A stretch of DNA of 64,000 nucleotides, taken from positions 1,684,788-1,748,787 of the forward strand of contig CATOSP010000002.1 of NCBI GenBank assembly GCA_951812625.1, in the 5' to 3' direction. Positions 25,786 to 34,662 of this stretch are shown here, one piece after another (the first letter of the stretch is position 1; each line of letters starts with the position of its first letter). The stretch is from an uncultured Dehalococcoidia bacterium. GTDB lineage: Bacteria; Chloroflexota; Dehalococcoidia; Lucifugimonadales; UBA3495. A program made the translations under genes and the position numbers. The notes beneath the pieces were generated by a model. The model made no database searches. It was not told where the DNA came from and was given only the letters and a program-made list of their open reading frames with translations.

Positions 25786-27423
25786 CTACTCGATTGAAGC
25801 CAGGTAGTGATAGTGGGGCTGGCCACCGTACACCATTTCGATCTGAACGCCAGGTACCTGCGCCTCCAGTTGACCCACCAATGTGTCGGCTTCGTCCTGG
25901 TTTCCATCTTCTCCCAAGTACAGAGTGACTAACATGTCCTCGCAAAGGCCTGCAGATTCCAGGCTCAAGCGGAGGGTTTCCTCGGGGGAGTTGGAGGCTA
26001 CAGTCAAGTCGCCGTCTACCAATCCTATTATCTGGCCCTCGACTACATCGACGCCACCAATTGTGGAATCACGCACGGCACGGGTCACCTCGATGGTGAC
26101 GACCTCGCTCAGTGCCCGCCCCATGGAGTCCAGATTCGACTCCAGGGACCCCTCGGGATTGAAAGACAGCAGAGCAGCAACCCCTTGGGGAACAGTAGTG
26201 GTCGGCACGACGTGCAGGTTGGAGATCCGTCCCTGGGCCTGCTCCGCGGATACGACAATGTTCTTGTTGTTGGGGAGCAATATCGTCTCGCGGGCGTTCG
26301 CAGCCTGCACCGCCTCTACGAGCTCAGCGACGCTGGGGTTCATTGTCTGGCCACCGCTGACTACTACCGCGCAGCCCGTTTCCCGGAAAATCTGGGCCAA
26401 GCCGTCGCCCACGGCCACCGCGACCACTGCTAGAGGCGATGCAGGACGGGATTCCCGATGCCCGGAGACGAAGTCCACGTTCTGCTCGGTCATATTCTGG
26501 ATCTCGATGTGGGAAAGTTGGCCCACGGTTGCGCCGTAGCTGAGTGGCGGCCCAGGGTCCAGCGCATGGAGATGGACCCGGACGTTCCGGTCGTTGCCGA
26601 TGATCACTGCCGACTGGTAGATTTCACTCAGGTGATGGCGTATTCCGTCTGGGGACAGTCCCTCACCGGTGATCACGAACTGGGTGCAGTAACCCCATTC
26701 GACCTCTTCGATGGCTTCAAGGAAGGCATTGTCCAGCTCGTCTCGACCTGTTTGAACGCTCGGGACGTAACCTATATCCAGGACAGCCTTCAGTTCTTCT
26801 TCATCCAGGCCGACCAGATGACACAGCGCACCGCCCCAAAGCACCAGGATTCCCATGCCTCCGGCGTCCACCACACCGGCCTCCCGGAGGACGGGCAGCA
26901 TGTCCGGCGTCCGCGCCAGGGCATCGCGCCCGGCGGAAAATGCCGACTGCCAGAGGTCGCGACTGTCGGAGTCTGGTGCCTCCTGTAACCGTTCCTCGAC
27001 GTGCTCGGCCAGGGAACGGATAACAGTAAGCATGGTGCCTTCGACCGGTTGTCCCACCGCACCATAGGCCGCAGTCTGCGCCCCGGCAAGCGCTGTTCCC
27101 AAGTCCGGCCCCCGATATGAACCGAGCCCAGCCGACCCGTCGGCGAATCCCTTGAGGAACTGGGACAGAATCACTCCACCGTTGCCACGGGCGCCCCAGA
27201 ACGCACCGTCAGCAAGGTCGCCTATAGCCTCCTCGGCAGTTGCGTATTCCTCTTGTGAACAGCGTTCCAGCGCAGAGCGCATGGTCAGCAGCATATTGGT
27301 GCCTGTATCTCCATCGGGGACCGGGAAGACGTTGAGGGCGTTGATCGACTCGCGGTAGAGTTCCAGATACTTCGCCCCGGATGCAAATGCTTCCCTAATG
27401 TCGTCGCCGGTTATTGCGGTCAT
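25786..27423 (-). CDS. fakA: DAK2-domain fatty acid kinase subunit FakA (YloV family)
   Basis: A 545-residue protein. The N-terminal DhaL/DAK2 ATP-binding domain shows VFPVPDGDTGTNMLLTM, GAFWGARGNGGVILSQFL and MLPVLREAGVVDAGGMG. The middle and C-terminal DegV-like (DUF1949-type) domains follow, ending HYHYLASIE. Length matches FakA/YloV. It phosphorylates FakB-bound fatty acids in bacteria where it has been studied. It heads the fakA-degV-recG run; the minus-strand start at 27423 has an AGAGGA before it. It is divergent from rplU. Confidence 0.92.
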   Translation of the reverse strand: MTAITGDDIREAFASGAKYLELYRESINALNVFPVPDGDTGTNMLLTMRSALERCSQEEYATAEEAIGDLADGAFWGARGNGGVILSQFLKGFADGSAGLGSYRGPDLGTALAGAQTAAYGAVGQPVEGTMLTVIRSLAEHVEERLQEAPDSDSRDLWQSAFSAGRDALARTPDMLPVLREAGVVDAGGMGILVLWGGALCHLVGLDEEELKAVLDIGYVPSVQTGRDELDNAFLEAIEEVEWGYCTQFVITGEGLSPDGIRHHLSEIYQSAVIIGNDRNVRVHLHALDPGPPLSYGATVGQLSHIEIQNMTEQNVDFVSGHRESRPASPLAVVAVAVGDGLAQIFRETGCAVVVSGGQTMNPSVAELVEAVQAANARETILLPNNKNIVVSAEQAQGRISNLHVVPTTTVPQGVAALLSFNPEGSLESNLDSMGRALSEVVTIEVTRAVRDSTIGGVDVVEGQIIGLVDGDLTVASNSPEETLRLSLESAGLCEDMLVTLYLGEDGNQDEADTLVGQLEAQVPGVQIEMVYGGQPHYHYLASIE

Positions 27424-27541
27424 GCTCAGGGTCCTCTGTCCGGGTCATGTTTACAAGTCACAGAGCCGCGTCAGAACATCTGCGTGGGACCGACTGTACC
27501 AACCTAGCGCGGCGACACTCCCCCGCAGAGCCTACACAAGC

Positions 27542-27570
27542 TTGACATGAAGTTGCCTTTACTTTAGCAT
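27542..27570 (+). promoter_or_regulatory. promoter of the rplU-rpmA-rpmE operon
   Basis: TTGACA at 27542-27547, a 17-base spacer and TAGCAT at 27565-27570. The rplU ATG is 18 bases beyond the -10, so the leader is very short, with GGGAG as the ribosome-binding site. No L21 leader structure fits in this space. Confidence 0.65.
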
Positions 27571-27588
27571 CAATCGCCGGGAGTTTAT

Positions 27589-27906
27589 ATGGATTACGCA
27601 GTGTTCAAAACCGGAGGCAAGCAGTACCGGGTACAGCCCGGGGACACGCTGGACGTGGAAAAGCTGCAAGTGCCGGCGGGTGCCACGGCTGAATTCGAAC
27701 AGGTTCTGGCAGTTTCCGACGAAGGCAGCGTGACCTTCGGGTCTCCTTACGTCGAAGGCGCCCGGGTGGTGGCCCAGGTGCAGTCCCATTACCGTGACAA
27801 GAAGCTGATAGTGTTCAAATACAAGGCCAAAACCCGCTACCGGCGCAAGAAAGGTCACCGCCAAGCATATACCCGATTGACTATAGAGGATATCCGGCGC
27901 GGATAA
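27589..27906 (+). CDS. rplU: 50S ribosomal protein L21
   Basis: A 105-residue L21. [18 protein letters not shown] and the C-terminal [17 protein letters not shown] segment are diagnostic. Normal length. GGGAG precedes the ATG. It is followed by rpmA in the conserved order, though the gap between them is 56 bases rather than the short one common elsewhere. Confidence 0.97.
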   Translation: MDYAVFKTGGKQYRVQPGDTLDVEKLQVPAGATAEFEQVLAVSDEGSVTFGSPYVEGARVVAQVQSHYRDKKLIVFKYKAKTRYRRKKGHRQAYTRLTIEDIRRG

Positions 27907-27962
27907 GCCTCCATCTGAGGCAGAACCGCTTCTGGCGATGGCCCCTGAGGAGACAACGACAG

Positions 27963-28217
27963 ATGGCCCACAAGAAGGCTGGCGGCAGCAGCAACAACGG
28001 CAGAGACAGTAACCCCAAGCGACTGGGTGTGAAGCGCTACGGAGGCCAGTTGGTTTCCAGCGGCTCGATCTTGGTACGTCAGAAAGGCACCCGCATCCGT
28101 CCTGGCACGAACGTCGGACTGGGGCGCGATTTTACCCTGTTTTCCAAGGTGGACGGAGAGGTAAAGTTCGAGTGGGCCGCGAAGGGTAAGCGCCGGGTAA
28201 GCGTCTATCCCATTTAA
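27963..28217 (+). CDS. rpmA: 50S ribosomal protein L27
   Basis: An 84-residue L27. It begins [19 protein letters not shown] with the flexible tail that reaches the peptidyl-transferase centre and lacks the cleaved N-terminal extension of Firmicutes. [19 protein letters not shown] follows. GGAG lies before the ATG. The C-terminal part ([16 protein letters not shown]) is standard. Confidence 0.97.
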   Translation: MAHKKAGGSSNNGRDSNPKRLGVKRYGGQLVSSGSILVRQKGTRIRPGTNVGLGRDFTLFSKVDGEVKFEWAAKGKRRVSVYPI

Positions 28218-28233
28218 CGGCAGCGAGCAAGTT

Positions 28234-28434
28234 ATGAAAGCAGATACCCACCCCCAGTTCTATCACGCGGTAGTCACCTGCTCATGTGGGAATGTATTCC
28301 ACACGGGGGCGACCAAGCCCGCAATGCGTGTAGAGGTGTGCAGTAAGTGCCACCCCTTCTATACCGGCGAACAAAGAATCGTCGATACCCAGGGCCGCAT
28401 CGAGCGGATGCGCCGCCGGTATAACCTCCAGTAG
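28234..28434 (+). CDS. rpmE: 50S ribosomal protein L31 (zinc-binding form)
   Basis: A 66-residue L31. TCSCGNVFHTGAT and CSKCHPFYTG supply the four zinc ligands (two CxxC-type pairs, CxC and CxxC). The protein is therefore the C+ type, which can store zinc. It starts with ATG at 28234, 16 bases after rpmA. The usual downstream prfA is missing and a DUF1385 gene follows 42 bases later. Confidence 0.95.
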   Translation: MKADTHPQFYHAVVTCSCGNVFHTGATKPAMRVEVCSKCHPFYTGEQRIVDTQGRIERMRRRYNLQ

Positions 28435-28476
28435 TCCGCAGTTCATCCTCGGCATATCCTCTTCAGCCAAGCGCAG

Positions 28477-29478
28477 TTGGACGAGCAGCGCAGATTTACC
28501 TACGGCGGTCAGGCGGTCATCGAAGGCGTGATGATCCGCGGCCGCACCCACTTCGCTCTGGCAGTTCGCCGTCCCGACGGGTCAATTCACCGCCACCAAG
28601 AGCGTCTGGGCTCTTGGGCCACCGGAAGACTTCGCAGAGTCCCGCTCCTGCGGGGCGTCTTGGTGTTGGCAGAGTCACTGACCTTGGGGATCAAGACGTT
28701 GCAGCGGTCCGCCAATCTCGCAGCGTCCAACGAAGGAGACGGACAGGACGAGATTCCCAAGTGGGCTATGGCCGGGACACTGGCTTTCTCGCTGATCTTA
28801 GGAATCTCGATATTCTTTCTGCTCCCGGTGCTGGCAGTCCGGCTGGCCGACCCATTCATCGCATCGGACCTGGTAAGCAACATTCTGGAGGGCGTTCTGC
28901 GCCTTGCCATCCTGGTCGGATACATCTGGGCAATCGGGCGCTCCAGAGACATCCAGCGGGTTTTCGCGTATCACGGCGCTGAGCACATGGCGGTCCATAC
29001 CTACGAGGCCGGTCTGCCCCTGGAAGTGGCCAACGTGCGTAAGTTCGGGACGCCTCATCCACGGTGCGGCACGGCGTTTCTCCTGACCGTAATGCTGGTG
29101 TCCATCATCGTGTTCGCTTTCTTGCAAAGGCCTCCGCTGGAGTGGCGCATAATCTCAAGGATAGCCCTCGTCCCGGTCATCGCGGGAATCAGCTACGAGA
29201 TCATCCGGTTCAGCGGCACACACCAAAGCGCGTGGCTGGGCAGGCAGTTGGCAAAGCCAGGATTGCTGTTGCAACGGCTGACAACACGCCAGCCCGACGA
29301 CCGCCAGATAGAAGTGGCCATCACGGCGATGGAAACTGCCATAGCCGCCGACCAGGAGAGGGAAGTCGCCCCCGTAGAGCCTGGACAGCGCGGCGACCCT
29401 GACGTTGTAAGAACATCGGAGGAGGCAGGATCTGTTGCGCCCGGTGAAGGGGAGGCTGGCGCAACTACTCCGGGGTAG
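28477..29478 (+). CDS. DUF1385 (YqhQ family) membrane protein
   Basis: A 333-residue protein. GGQAVIEGVMIRG near the N-terminus, VFAYHGAEHMAVHTYEAG and HPRCGTAFLLTVMLV are the family's core motifs. At least three membrane helices are seen (around residues 95-115, 130-150 and 200-220). The last 60 residues are an acidic Pro/Gly-rich tail beginning near DRQIEVAITAM. The start is a TTG at 28477. In many Chloroflexota and Firmicutes it follows rpmE, often before prfA. Its biochemical role is unknown. Confidence 0.88.
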   Translation: MDEQRRFTYGGQAVIEGVMIRGRTHFALAVRRPDGSIHRHQERLGSWATGRLRRVPLLRGVLVLAESLTLGIKTLQRSANLAASNEGDGQDEIPKWAMAGTLAFSLILGISIFFLLPVLAVRLADPFIASDLVSNILEGVLRLAILVGYIWAIGRSRDIQRVFAYHGAEHMAVHTYEAGLPLEVANVRKFGTPHPRCGTAFLLTVMLVSIIVFAFLQRPPLEWRIISRIALVPVIAGISYEIIRFSGTHQSAWLGRQLAKPGLLLQRLTTRQPDDRQIEVAITAMETAIAADQEREVAPVEPGQRGDPDVVRTSEEAGSVAPGEGEAGATTPG

Positions 29479-29538
29479 CCGGTTCTCGAAATTCGGTTCG
29501 ACCGAGGCCACGCGGCGCCGGACATGTCTCCCCATAGA

Positions 29539-29910
29539 TTAGGCGCCGAAGAATACCCGGAAGTCCTTGTCTGCGGCGACTATGCTCTCCTCGCCGCTGT
29601 CCACGTGGAGGAACCGGAAGCCCGCGCGCTCCGAGTAAAACTGGTCCATGTCCGTGTCGCCAATGTGGTAGTACGCGTCCGCCTTGAACTCTTCCCTGAC
29701 ACGCCCGATGTCGTGTTTCAAAACCATGAAATCAGCGGCGATTTGGCTGGTGTTCCAGATTCGCTGCTGGCTGTCCAAAGTCCGGTCGGACGCGCTGCCG
29801 ATAACGTAGCCCATCTCTTTGACCTTGCGCACCATCTCCATGGTGATGAATCCGGGCGGGTCACCCAACTCCAGGGTCCCGTCTATATCGAAGCTAATCA
29901 GCTTGGGCAA
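29539..29910 (-). CDS. small HAD-superfamily hydrolase-like protein
   Basis: A 123-residue protein. LISFDIDGTLELGDPPG carries the HAD DxDGT nucleophile motif, ASDRTLDSQQ resembles motif II and YYHIGDTDMDQFYS is the motif IV acidic pair. It lacks a cap domain, so it is much shorter than typical HADs. TTG at 29910 is supported by GGAGGA at the right distance. It lies on the minus strand just after the DUF35 gene (62 bases). Phosphatase activity is expected but unproven. Confidence 0.75.
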   Translation of the reverse strand: MPKLISFDIDGTLELGDPPGFITMEMVRKVKEMGYVIGSASDRTLDSQQRIWNTSQIAADFMVLKHDIGRVREEFKADAYYHIGDTDMDQFYSERAGFRFLHVDSGEESIVAADKDFRVFFGA

Positions 29911-29972
29911 CTAGGCTCCTCCGCTTGTATCTGTGTGCCTGGACCCAACGCCGCTAAAATAATCGGGTCTGA

Positions 29973-30476
29973 TCATGCCTGATGGGTCCAGACTTCGTTC
30001 TCGGGTACCTCCCCCGTCAACCTGAACTGGGGGAGACTGAAACCGTCCTCCCCGTCGAAGAACACAACCTCGACCCGCTTGCCGATGGCCACATTTTCCT
30101 CGCGTTCCGGTTCCATGTCGGCATCCACCAGGTTTGCAGTGATGCGCAGGCCGTCGCCGGGATCTGGTTGGCCCCGCTGTTCGTCCAGCTCCACCAGGAC
30201 GATCGGGAAAGGCGCCCAGTCGCGGAAGCTGGGAATAACCGTGTGGGCCACGATCTGGTAGCTGTAGATTATCCCCTTGCCGCTGACCTCCTGCCATTCC
30301 CATGCGAGGGAAGTGCACCACGGGCATCCCGGTCCAGGTTCTCCGCGCAGCAGGCCGCAGTCCGAGCACTTCTTGACGACAAGGCGGTGCGCGCTGGCCG
30401 CTTCGAAGTAACCCTTGTACTCACTGTCGGCGTCGGAGATGCTGATGAGTTGTCCCCGGTACTCATAGGTGGGCAT
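29973..30476 (-). CDS. OB-fold/zinc-ribbon protein (DUF35), thiolase partner
   Basis: A 167-residue DUF35 protein. The rubredoxin-like zinc ribbon is KCSDCGLLRGEPGPGCPWC (CxxC then CxxC). The OB-fold domain includes IYSYQIVAHTVIPSF and PFPIVLVELDE, followed by GKRVEVVFF. These acyl-CoA-binding proteins form complexes with thiolase-like proteins. The gene follows a thiolase by 4 bases on the same strand, matching that rule. Confidence 0.9.
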   Translation of the reverse strand: MPTYEYRGQLISISDADSEYKGYFEAASAHRLVVKKCSDCGLLRGEPGPGCPWCTSLAWEWQEVSGKGIIYSYQIVAHTVIPSFRDWAPFPIVLVELDEQRGQPDPGDGLRITANLVDADMEPEREENVAIGKRVEVVFFDGEDGFSLPQFRLTGEVPENEVWTHQA

Positions 30477-30480
30477 CGGT

Positions 30481-31704
30481 CTATCTCCTCATAATCAGTG
30501 AGCTTCCCACTGCCGGCGTGCCCCATCCCATGTTCATGCTTATCTCGGCGTCTCGTACCTGTCGGCAATGGCCCTCTGAGTAGTCGTGGGTGTGGATACC
30601 CTCCGCCGCCAGGGGGCAGTAGTCGTCGACGGTTCCCCGTAGCTGGCGCACGTTCTCGATGACCATGTTCATGCCGTGGGTGTATCCCTCGCACAGATGG
30701 CCGCCACTGGTGTTGTTGGGGCGACGCCCGCCCAGGTTTATGGTTCCGCTCCTCACGTAATCCTTACCCTCGCCCTTCTCGCACCAGCCATAGTCTTCGA
30801 ACTGGAGGAGCACCGTGTAGGTGAAGGCGTCGTAGCAGCCGGTAACGTCAACGTCGTCATGGGTAACTCCCGCAAGGTCGAACACCCTGGGCGCGATGTA
30901 GTGACCGGCCACTCGTGTGATCGGCCCATGCTGGTAGTGGAAATCGCCGCCTGGCTTGGTGCCACGGCCTTGGACTCCCATTATGTATACCGGCTTCTGC
31001 TTCAGGTCCCGCGCCCGCTCCGCCGAGGTGACTATGACGCAGGTGGCATTGTCGGTCTCAAGGCAGCAGTCGAGCAGATGGGCGCAGGGACGGATTATCC
31101 AGCGTGAATTCAGCACGTCCTCAACGCTTACCCGCTGCTTCATCAACGCCTTGGGATTGTTGCTCGCGTGGTTGCTGTGGGCAACCTTTATGTGGGCCAG
31201 GTCTTCCGAGGTGACACCGTACTCCATCATGTGCCGGGTGAAGGTGAATGCGAAGTTTTGGACCGCGCTGATCAACCCGTAGGGACGCTTCATCAGGTCC
31301 GGCCCGCTGATGGGCGCAGCAGCCCTGACGCCAGTACCGCCAATACGTATCTGGGAATAGCCATTCATGGAACGGAAGATGGCTACCGTGTCCGCCATCC
31401 CGGCTTCGATTGCCCCCATCGCCAGTCCGACCAGCGCTTCGGTGCTGGAGCCGCCGCCGGAACAGTCCATGTAAAAGTTGGGCCGGAGGCCGAGGTCGTA
31501 CTGGATGGCAGTGGAGGGGGTGGAGTCGCCGCCATGGTAGCTCAGCATCCCGTCGATGTCCTGGGGTTTGAGGCCCGCATCGTTCATGGCGTTACGGATG
31601 GCCTCCGCTCCCAATGCGCGGGTGGTGCGGCCCGACCCGCGACTGTACTCAGTTTCCCCCACCCCTACTATGCAATACTTGTCCCTAAGATTGCTCGCCA
31701 CCAT
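30481..31704 (-). CDS. thiolase family protein (SCP2-like acetyl-CoA acetyltransferase)
   Basis: A 407-residue thiolase-fold protein. KYCIVGVGETEYSRGSGRTT opens it. FYMDCSGGGSSTEALVGLA carries a cysteine at the nucleophile position. The C-terminal half includes VTGCYDAFTYTVLLQFED and NTSGGHLCEGYTHGMNMVIE (the thiolase GGH). It resembles the SCP2/lipid-transfer thiolases that work with DUF35 partners in branched acyl-CoA or steroid side-chain breakdown. It starts at ATG 31704, lies 70 bases after the radical-SAM-like gene and directly precedes DUF35. Confidence 0.88.
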   Translation of the reverse strand: MVASNLRDKYCIVGVGETEYSRGSGRTTRALGAEAIRNAMNDAGLKPQDIDGMLSYHGGDSTPSTAIQYDLGLRPNFYMDCSGGGSSTEALVGLAMGAIEAGMADTVAIFRSMNGYSQIRIGGTGVRAAAPISGPDLMKRPYGLISAVQNFAFTFTRHMMEYGVTSEDLAHIKVAHSNHASNNPKALMKQRVSVEDVLNSRWIIRPCAHLLDCCLETDNATCVIVTSAERARDLKQKPVYIMGVQGRGTKPGGDFHYQHGPITRVAGHYIAPRVFDLAGVTHDDVDVTGCYDAFTYTVLLQFEDYGWCEKGEGKDYVRSGTINLGGRRPNNTSGGHLCEGYTHGMNMVIENVRQLRGTVDDYCPLAAEGIHTHDYSEGHCRQVRDAEISMNMGWGTPAVGSSLIMRR

Positions 31705-31773
31705 TATTCCTTGTCCTCGCCGTCGCTACATCTGCCTAAGCATGGCAAAGGCGTCGTTTCCGGCGTGTAACGG

Positions 31774-33069
31774 CTAAAGCAGGTTCCAGCGTGGATTCTG
31801 CTCCTTCTGCTCTTTCAGGTAGTCGACGAGCCAGTCCTTGACCGCCGGTTCAAGATAGAAGGTCGGTCGGATCAACTCGCTTTCATCTGAAATCAGGCCT
31901 TCTTCCAGGGCCGTAGCGGCCAGGGTCGAACCAGGCTGGATTTCGGCTCCCACGCGGAGGTTCGCCATTGCGGGGTTGATGCTGCGGATGAAGTCCAGCT
32001 TATCTTCTACTGATTCCCGGGTCTCTCCGGGTTCGCCGAAGCTCTGGGAAACGGTGTAGTGCAGCCCCCCCGCATCGCACATGTCGCAAGTCGCCTTCAT
32101 CCGCTCCCGGCTTTCGTTCAATACATGCCCGCCATGACCATCGCCCCTTGGCGTCCCCATAACGACCAACGCGCACCCGGCGCTTTTCATCAGGCCGATT
32201 AGCTCTTCATCACAACCGAAGGGAGCCAGGCAGGTGTTCCAGTGGAGCTTCAGGTTTGCTTCGGTCAGCGCACTGCAAAGAGACTTGGCGTGGTCGATCG
32301 GTACGTTAAAGCCGTTGTCGATGAAGAACACCTTCTTCAGGCCAAAGCGTTCCTCCATGTCCTTGACTTCGTGGACCACTTCGTCGATGGGGCGTATTAC
32401 ACGCCAACTTCTCGCCTCGGCAGTCTCAGCCGCGTCCCCGGTCGGGTACGTGAAATCTCCGAGCTTGGTCAGGATTCCGATGCCGAATCCAGCCTGCCGG
32501 TACTTGGCCATGTCCAGGTCTTCGAAACGGGGAGGCCGGGTGAATTCGGAATAACAGCGCATCCCATGATAGACCGTCTCTCCGGCCTCCCTCCAGACCA
32601 GGCCGGGTAGGTCGTAGTAGGAAGGCTCGCCAATCTCGATGCGGTTGGCCAGTTCTGCAAAGGCCTCGCCCGCGTCTCCGGCGATACCCAGGTCCGGCTC
32701 CAGGTATTCGAAACACTCTCTGGGCAGCAGACTGAAGGCCGGGCCGCCGACAACGATGGTGGCGCGGGAGATGGAGCGGATTTTGTCGATGACTTCCTTG
32801 GTTATCGGGAGAGCCCATTGGGGGTCAATGTAGCTGTGATTGCTGAGATTGCGGAGGGAGATGCCCACCACGTCAGGCCTGAACTCGTTGACCGTGTTCT
32901 CCACGTCGGCCAGGTAATCATCGGAGAACATGAGGTCCAGGGTCCTGACCGAGTGCCGGTCCGGGTCAAGGTATGCCGCGACGTAGGCCATGCCGATGGG
33001 AAGGGGCCGCGCTTCCATCCGGCTCATCAGCCGGTGGTGGCGGTTGGTCGCTATCATCAATACTCGCAT
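31774..33069 (-). CDS. cobalamin-binding radical-SAM-like protein lacking the iron-sulfur cysteines
   Basis: A 431-residue protein with the architecture of class B radical SAM methyltransferases. The N-terminal B12-binding Rossmann half includes LPIGMAYVAAYLDPDRHSV and DVVGISLRNLSN, TIVVGGPAFSLLP and DLGIAGDAGEAF. The TIM-barrel half has WRVIRPIDEVVHEVKDM, KKVFFIDNGFNVP and SFGEPGETRESVEDKL. At the place where CxxxCxxC should lie (residues 201-215) it reads TKLGDFTYPTGDAAE with no cysteine, in any frame. It may be a catalytically altered or regulatory member. ATG 33069 follows GGAGG by 5 bases. It heads a run with thiolase and DUF35. Confidence 0.8.
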   Translation of the reverse strand: MRVLMIATNRHHRLMSRMEARPLPIGMAYVAAYLDPDRHSVRTLDLMFSDDYLADVENTVNEFRPDVVGISLRNLSNHSYIDPQWALPITKEVIDKIRSISRATIVVGGPAFSLLPRECFEYLEPDLGIAGDAGEAFAELANRIEIGEPSYYDLPGLVWREAGETVYHGMRCYSEFTRPPRFEDLDMAKYRQAGFGIGILTKLGDFTYPTGDAAETAEARSWRVIRPIDEVVHEVKDMEERFGLKKVFFIDNGFNVPIDHAKSLCSALTEANLKLHWNTCLAPFGCDEELIGLMKSAGCALVVMGTPRGDGHGGHVLNESRERMKATCDMCDAGGLHYTVSQSFGEPGETRESVEDKLDFIRSINPAMANLRVGAEIQPGSTLAATALEEGLISDESELIRPTFYLEPAVKDWLVDYLKEQKEQNPRWNLL

Positions 33070-33241
33070 ATGAGCCTCCGAAGCTGTATTGGAGGATGCC
33101 GCGCCCATTATGGCCCATACCTTGGGCATTTACAAACAATGACAGGCACATCACTTACTATATGATCACCTCCAACCACCCCGTGGGTTCCCTGTCCTCC
33201 CTCGGCTCGCGCGGGCGTTCCATTCCAGCCTGGCTTCCCCG

Positions 33242-33270
33242 TTGACAGTACGCCTGTCCCTCTCTACACT
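33242..33270 (+). promoter_or_regulatory. promoter of the CaiB/CaiB/SnoaL operon
   Basis: TTGACA at 33242-33247, a 17-base spacer and TACACT at 33265-33270. It is about 58 bases before the first CaiB start at 33328, which is preceded by AGGAGG. Confidence 0.72.
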
Positions 33271-33327
33271 TTCCGACAAATCGCGGGATGCGGCGATATT
33301 TCTATTGACCAGCAGGAGGCGACGTAC

Positions 33328-34662
33328 ATGAGTATGCCCCGACCGTTGGAGGGTATCAGGGTGGTCGACTTCACCTGGGTGCGCGCCGGACCGTGGGCTG
33401 CCCGGTGGTTGGGCACCTTGGGCGCGGAAGTGATCAAAGTGGAGTGGCCTGAGAACCTCGACACTCTCCGGCAGAACCGGTTCACCATACCTGAAGGCGT
33501 CGAGCCCGGACCCAACTCCACCGGGCAGTTCGTCGACACCAACGCCAACAAGCGCGGTATCAGCCTCAATGTCCGATCTGAGAGGGGGCTGGAGCTGATC
33601 AAGCGCCTCATTTCAGTTTCCGACGTAGTGATCGAGAATTTCAGCTCCCGCATCATGCAACGGTGGGGGCTTGGCTACGATGGTCTGAAACAGATCAAGC
33701 CCGATATCGTCTACGTCTCCATGGCCGGGTTCGGCCACACCGGCAGGCACCATTACTACGGAACGATGGGGCCAGCGGCTCAGGCCCTGTCCGGCTTAAC
33801 CTTTCTCTCTGGACTGCCGGGAAAGCCACCGGCTGGCTGGGGTTGGTCCTACCTCGACGATACCGGAGGCATGTACGGCGCGATGTGCGCCCTCACCGGC
33901 CTGAGAAACCGCAACGCCACCGGCAGGGGACAGCACGTGGACCTCTCCCAGATGATCACTGGGATTACCCTGACAGGCCCGGCGTTCCTCGACAAGAGCG
34001 TTAACGGGCGGGGTGCCCGGCGGGAAGGGTATCCCCCCGGCAACCGCACCGTCTGGCCCGGCTCGCCTCCGACCAACAATTACCGCGGGCCCACGGTCGC
34101 GCCCCATAACTCCTACCGCACCAGGGGCGGCGGCTACAACGACTGGTGCGTCATCGCCTGCTACTCCGACCAGGAATGGAAGAGTCTGGCCAAGGTCATG
34201 GGCAGCCCTGACTGGGCGGGCGACAGCAAGTTCAACACCCTGAAGGGCCGCATCGACAACCAGGAGGAACTTGACCAGGGCATCGAACAGTGGACCGTGA
34301 CCCTCGAGAAGTATGAGCTGACCAGTGTCTGCCAGGCCGCCGGGGTCAGGGCCATGCCGGTGCAAAGCTCAGAGGACCGTCTGGAACACGACCCGCAATT
34401 GCGCGAGCGCGGGATGTATTCCGAGATGGAACACCCCATGCTCGGCGTGTGGAGGTTCCAGAACGCGCCCTATAAGCTCTCCAAGTCCCCGGCGCAGATG
34501 CGCCGTCCGGCCCCGATGCTCGGTCAGCACAACATGGAGGTGTTCGTCGACCTGCTTGGCTTGACCCCGGACGAGGTCAAAGAAGCATACGATGAAGGGA
34601 TCTTGTGGCCTCCTGAGATGCCCATGTTTCCGTACATGCGCGAGGAGGTGGCGTCGCTATGA
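33328..34662 (+). CDS. CaiB/BaiF family CoA-transferase (first of tandem pair)
   Basis: A 444-residue class III CoA-transferase. LEGIRVVDFTWVRAGPWAAR, LGTLGAEVIKVEWP and NANKRGISLNVRSERGLEL are family landmarks. The catalytic aspartate is expected in WSYLDDTGGMYGA. The second domain contains GRGQHVDLSQ. Such enzymes move CoA between carboxylic acids (formyl-CoA, carnitine, bile-acid or succinyl-CoA type). Its last 4 bases overlap the next CaiB gene, so both are translated from one mRNA and may form a hetero-oligomer. Confidence 0.92.
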   Translation: MSMPRPLEGIRVVDFTWVRAGPWAARWLGTLGAEVIKVEWPENLDTLRQNRFTIPEGVEPGPNSTGQFVDTNANKRGISLNVRSERGLELIKRLISVSDVVIENFSSRIMQRWGLGYDGLKQIKPDIVYVSMAGFGHTGRHHYYGTMGPAAQALSGLTFLSGLPGKPPAGWGWSYLDDTGGMYGAMCALTGLRNRNATGRGQHVDLSQMITGITLTGPAFLDKSVNGRGARREGYPPGNRTVWPGSPPTNNYRGPTVAPHNSYRTRGGGYNDWCVIACYSDQEWKSLAKVMGSPDWAGDSKFNTLKGRIDNQEELDQGIEQWTVTLEKYELTSVCQAAGVRAMPVQSSEDRLEHDPQLRERGMYSEMEHPMLGVWRFQNAPYKLSKSPAQMRRPAPMLGQHNMEVFVDLLGLTPDEVKEAYDEGILWPPEMPMFPYMREEVASL

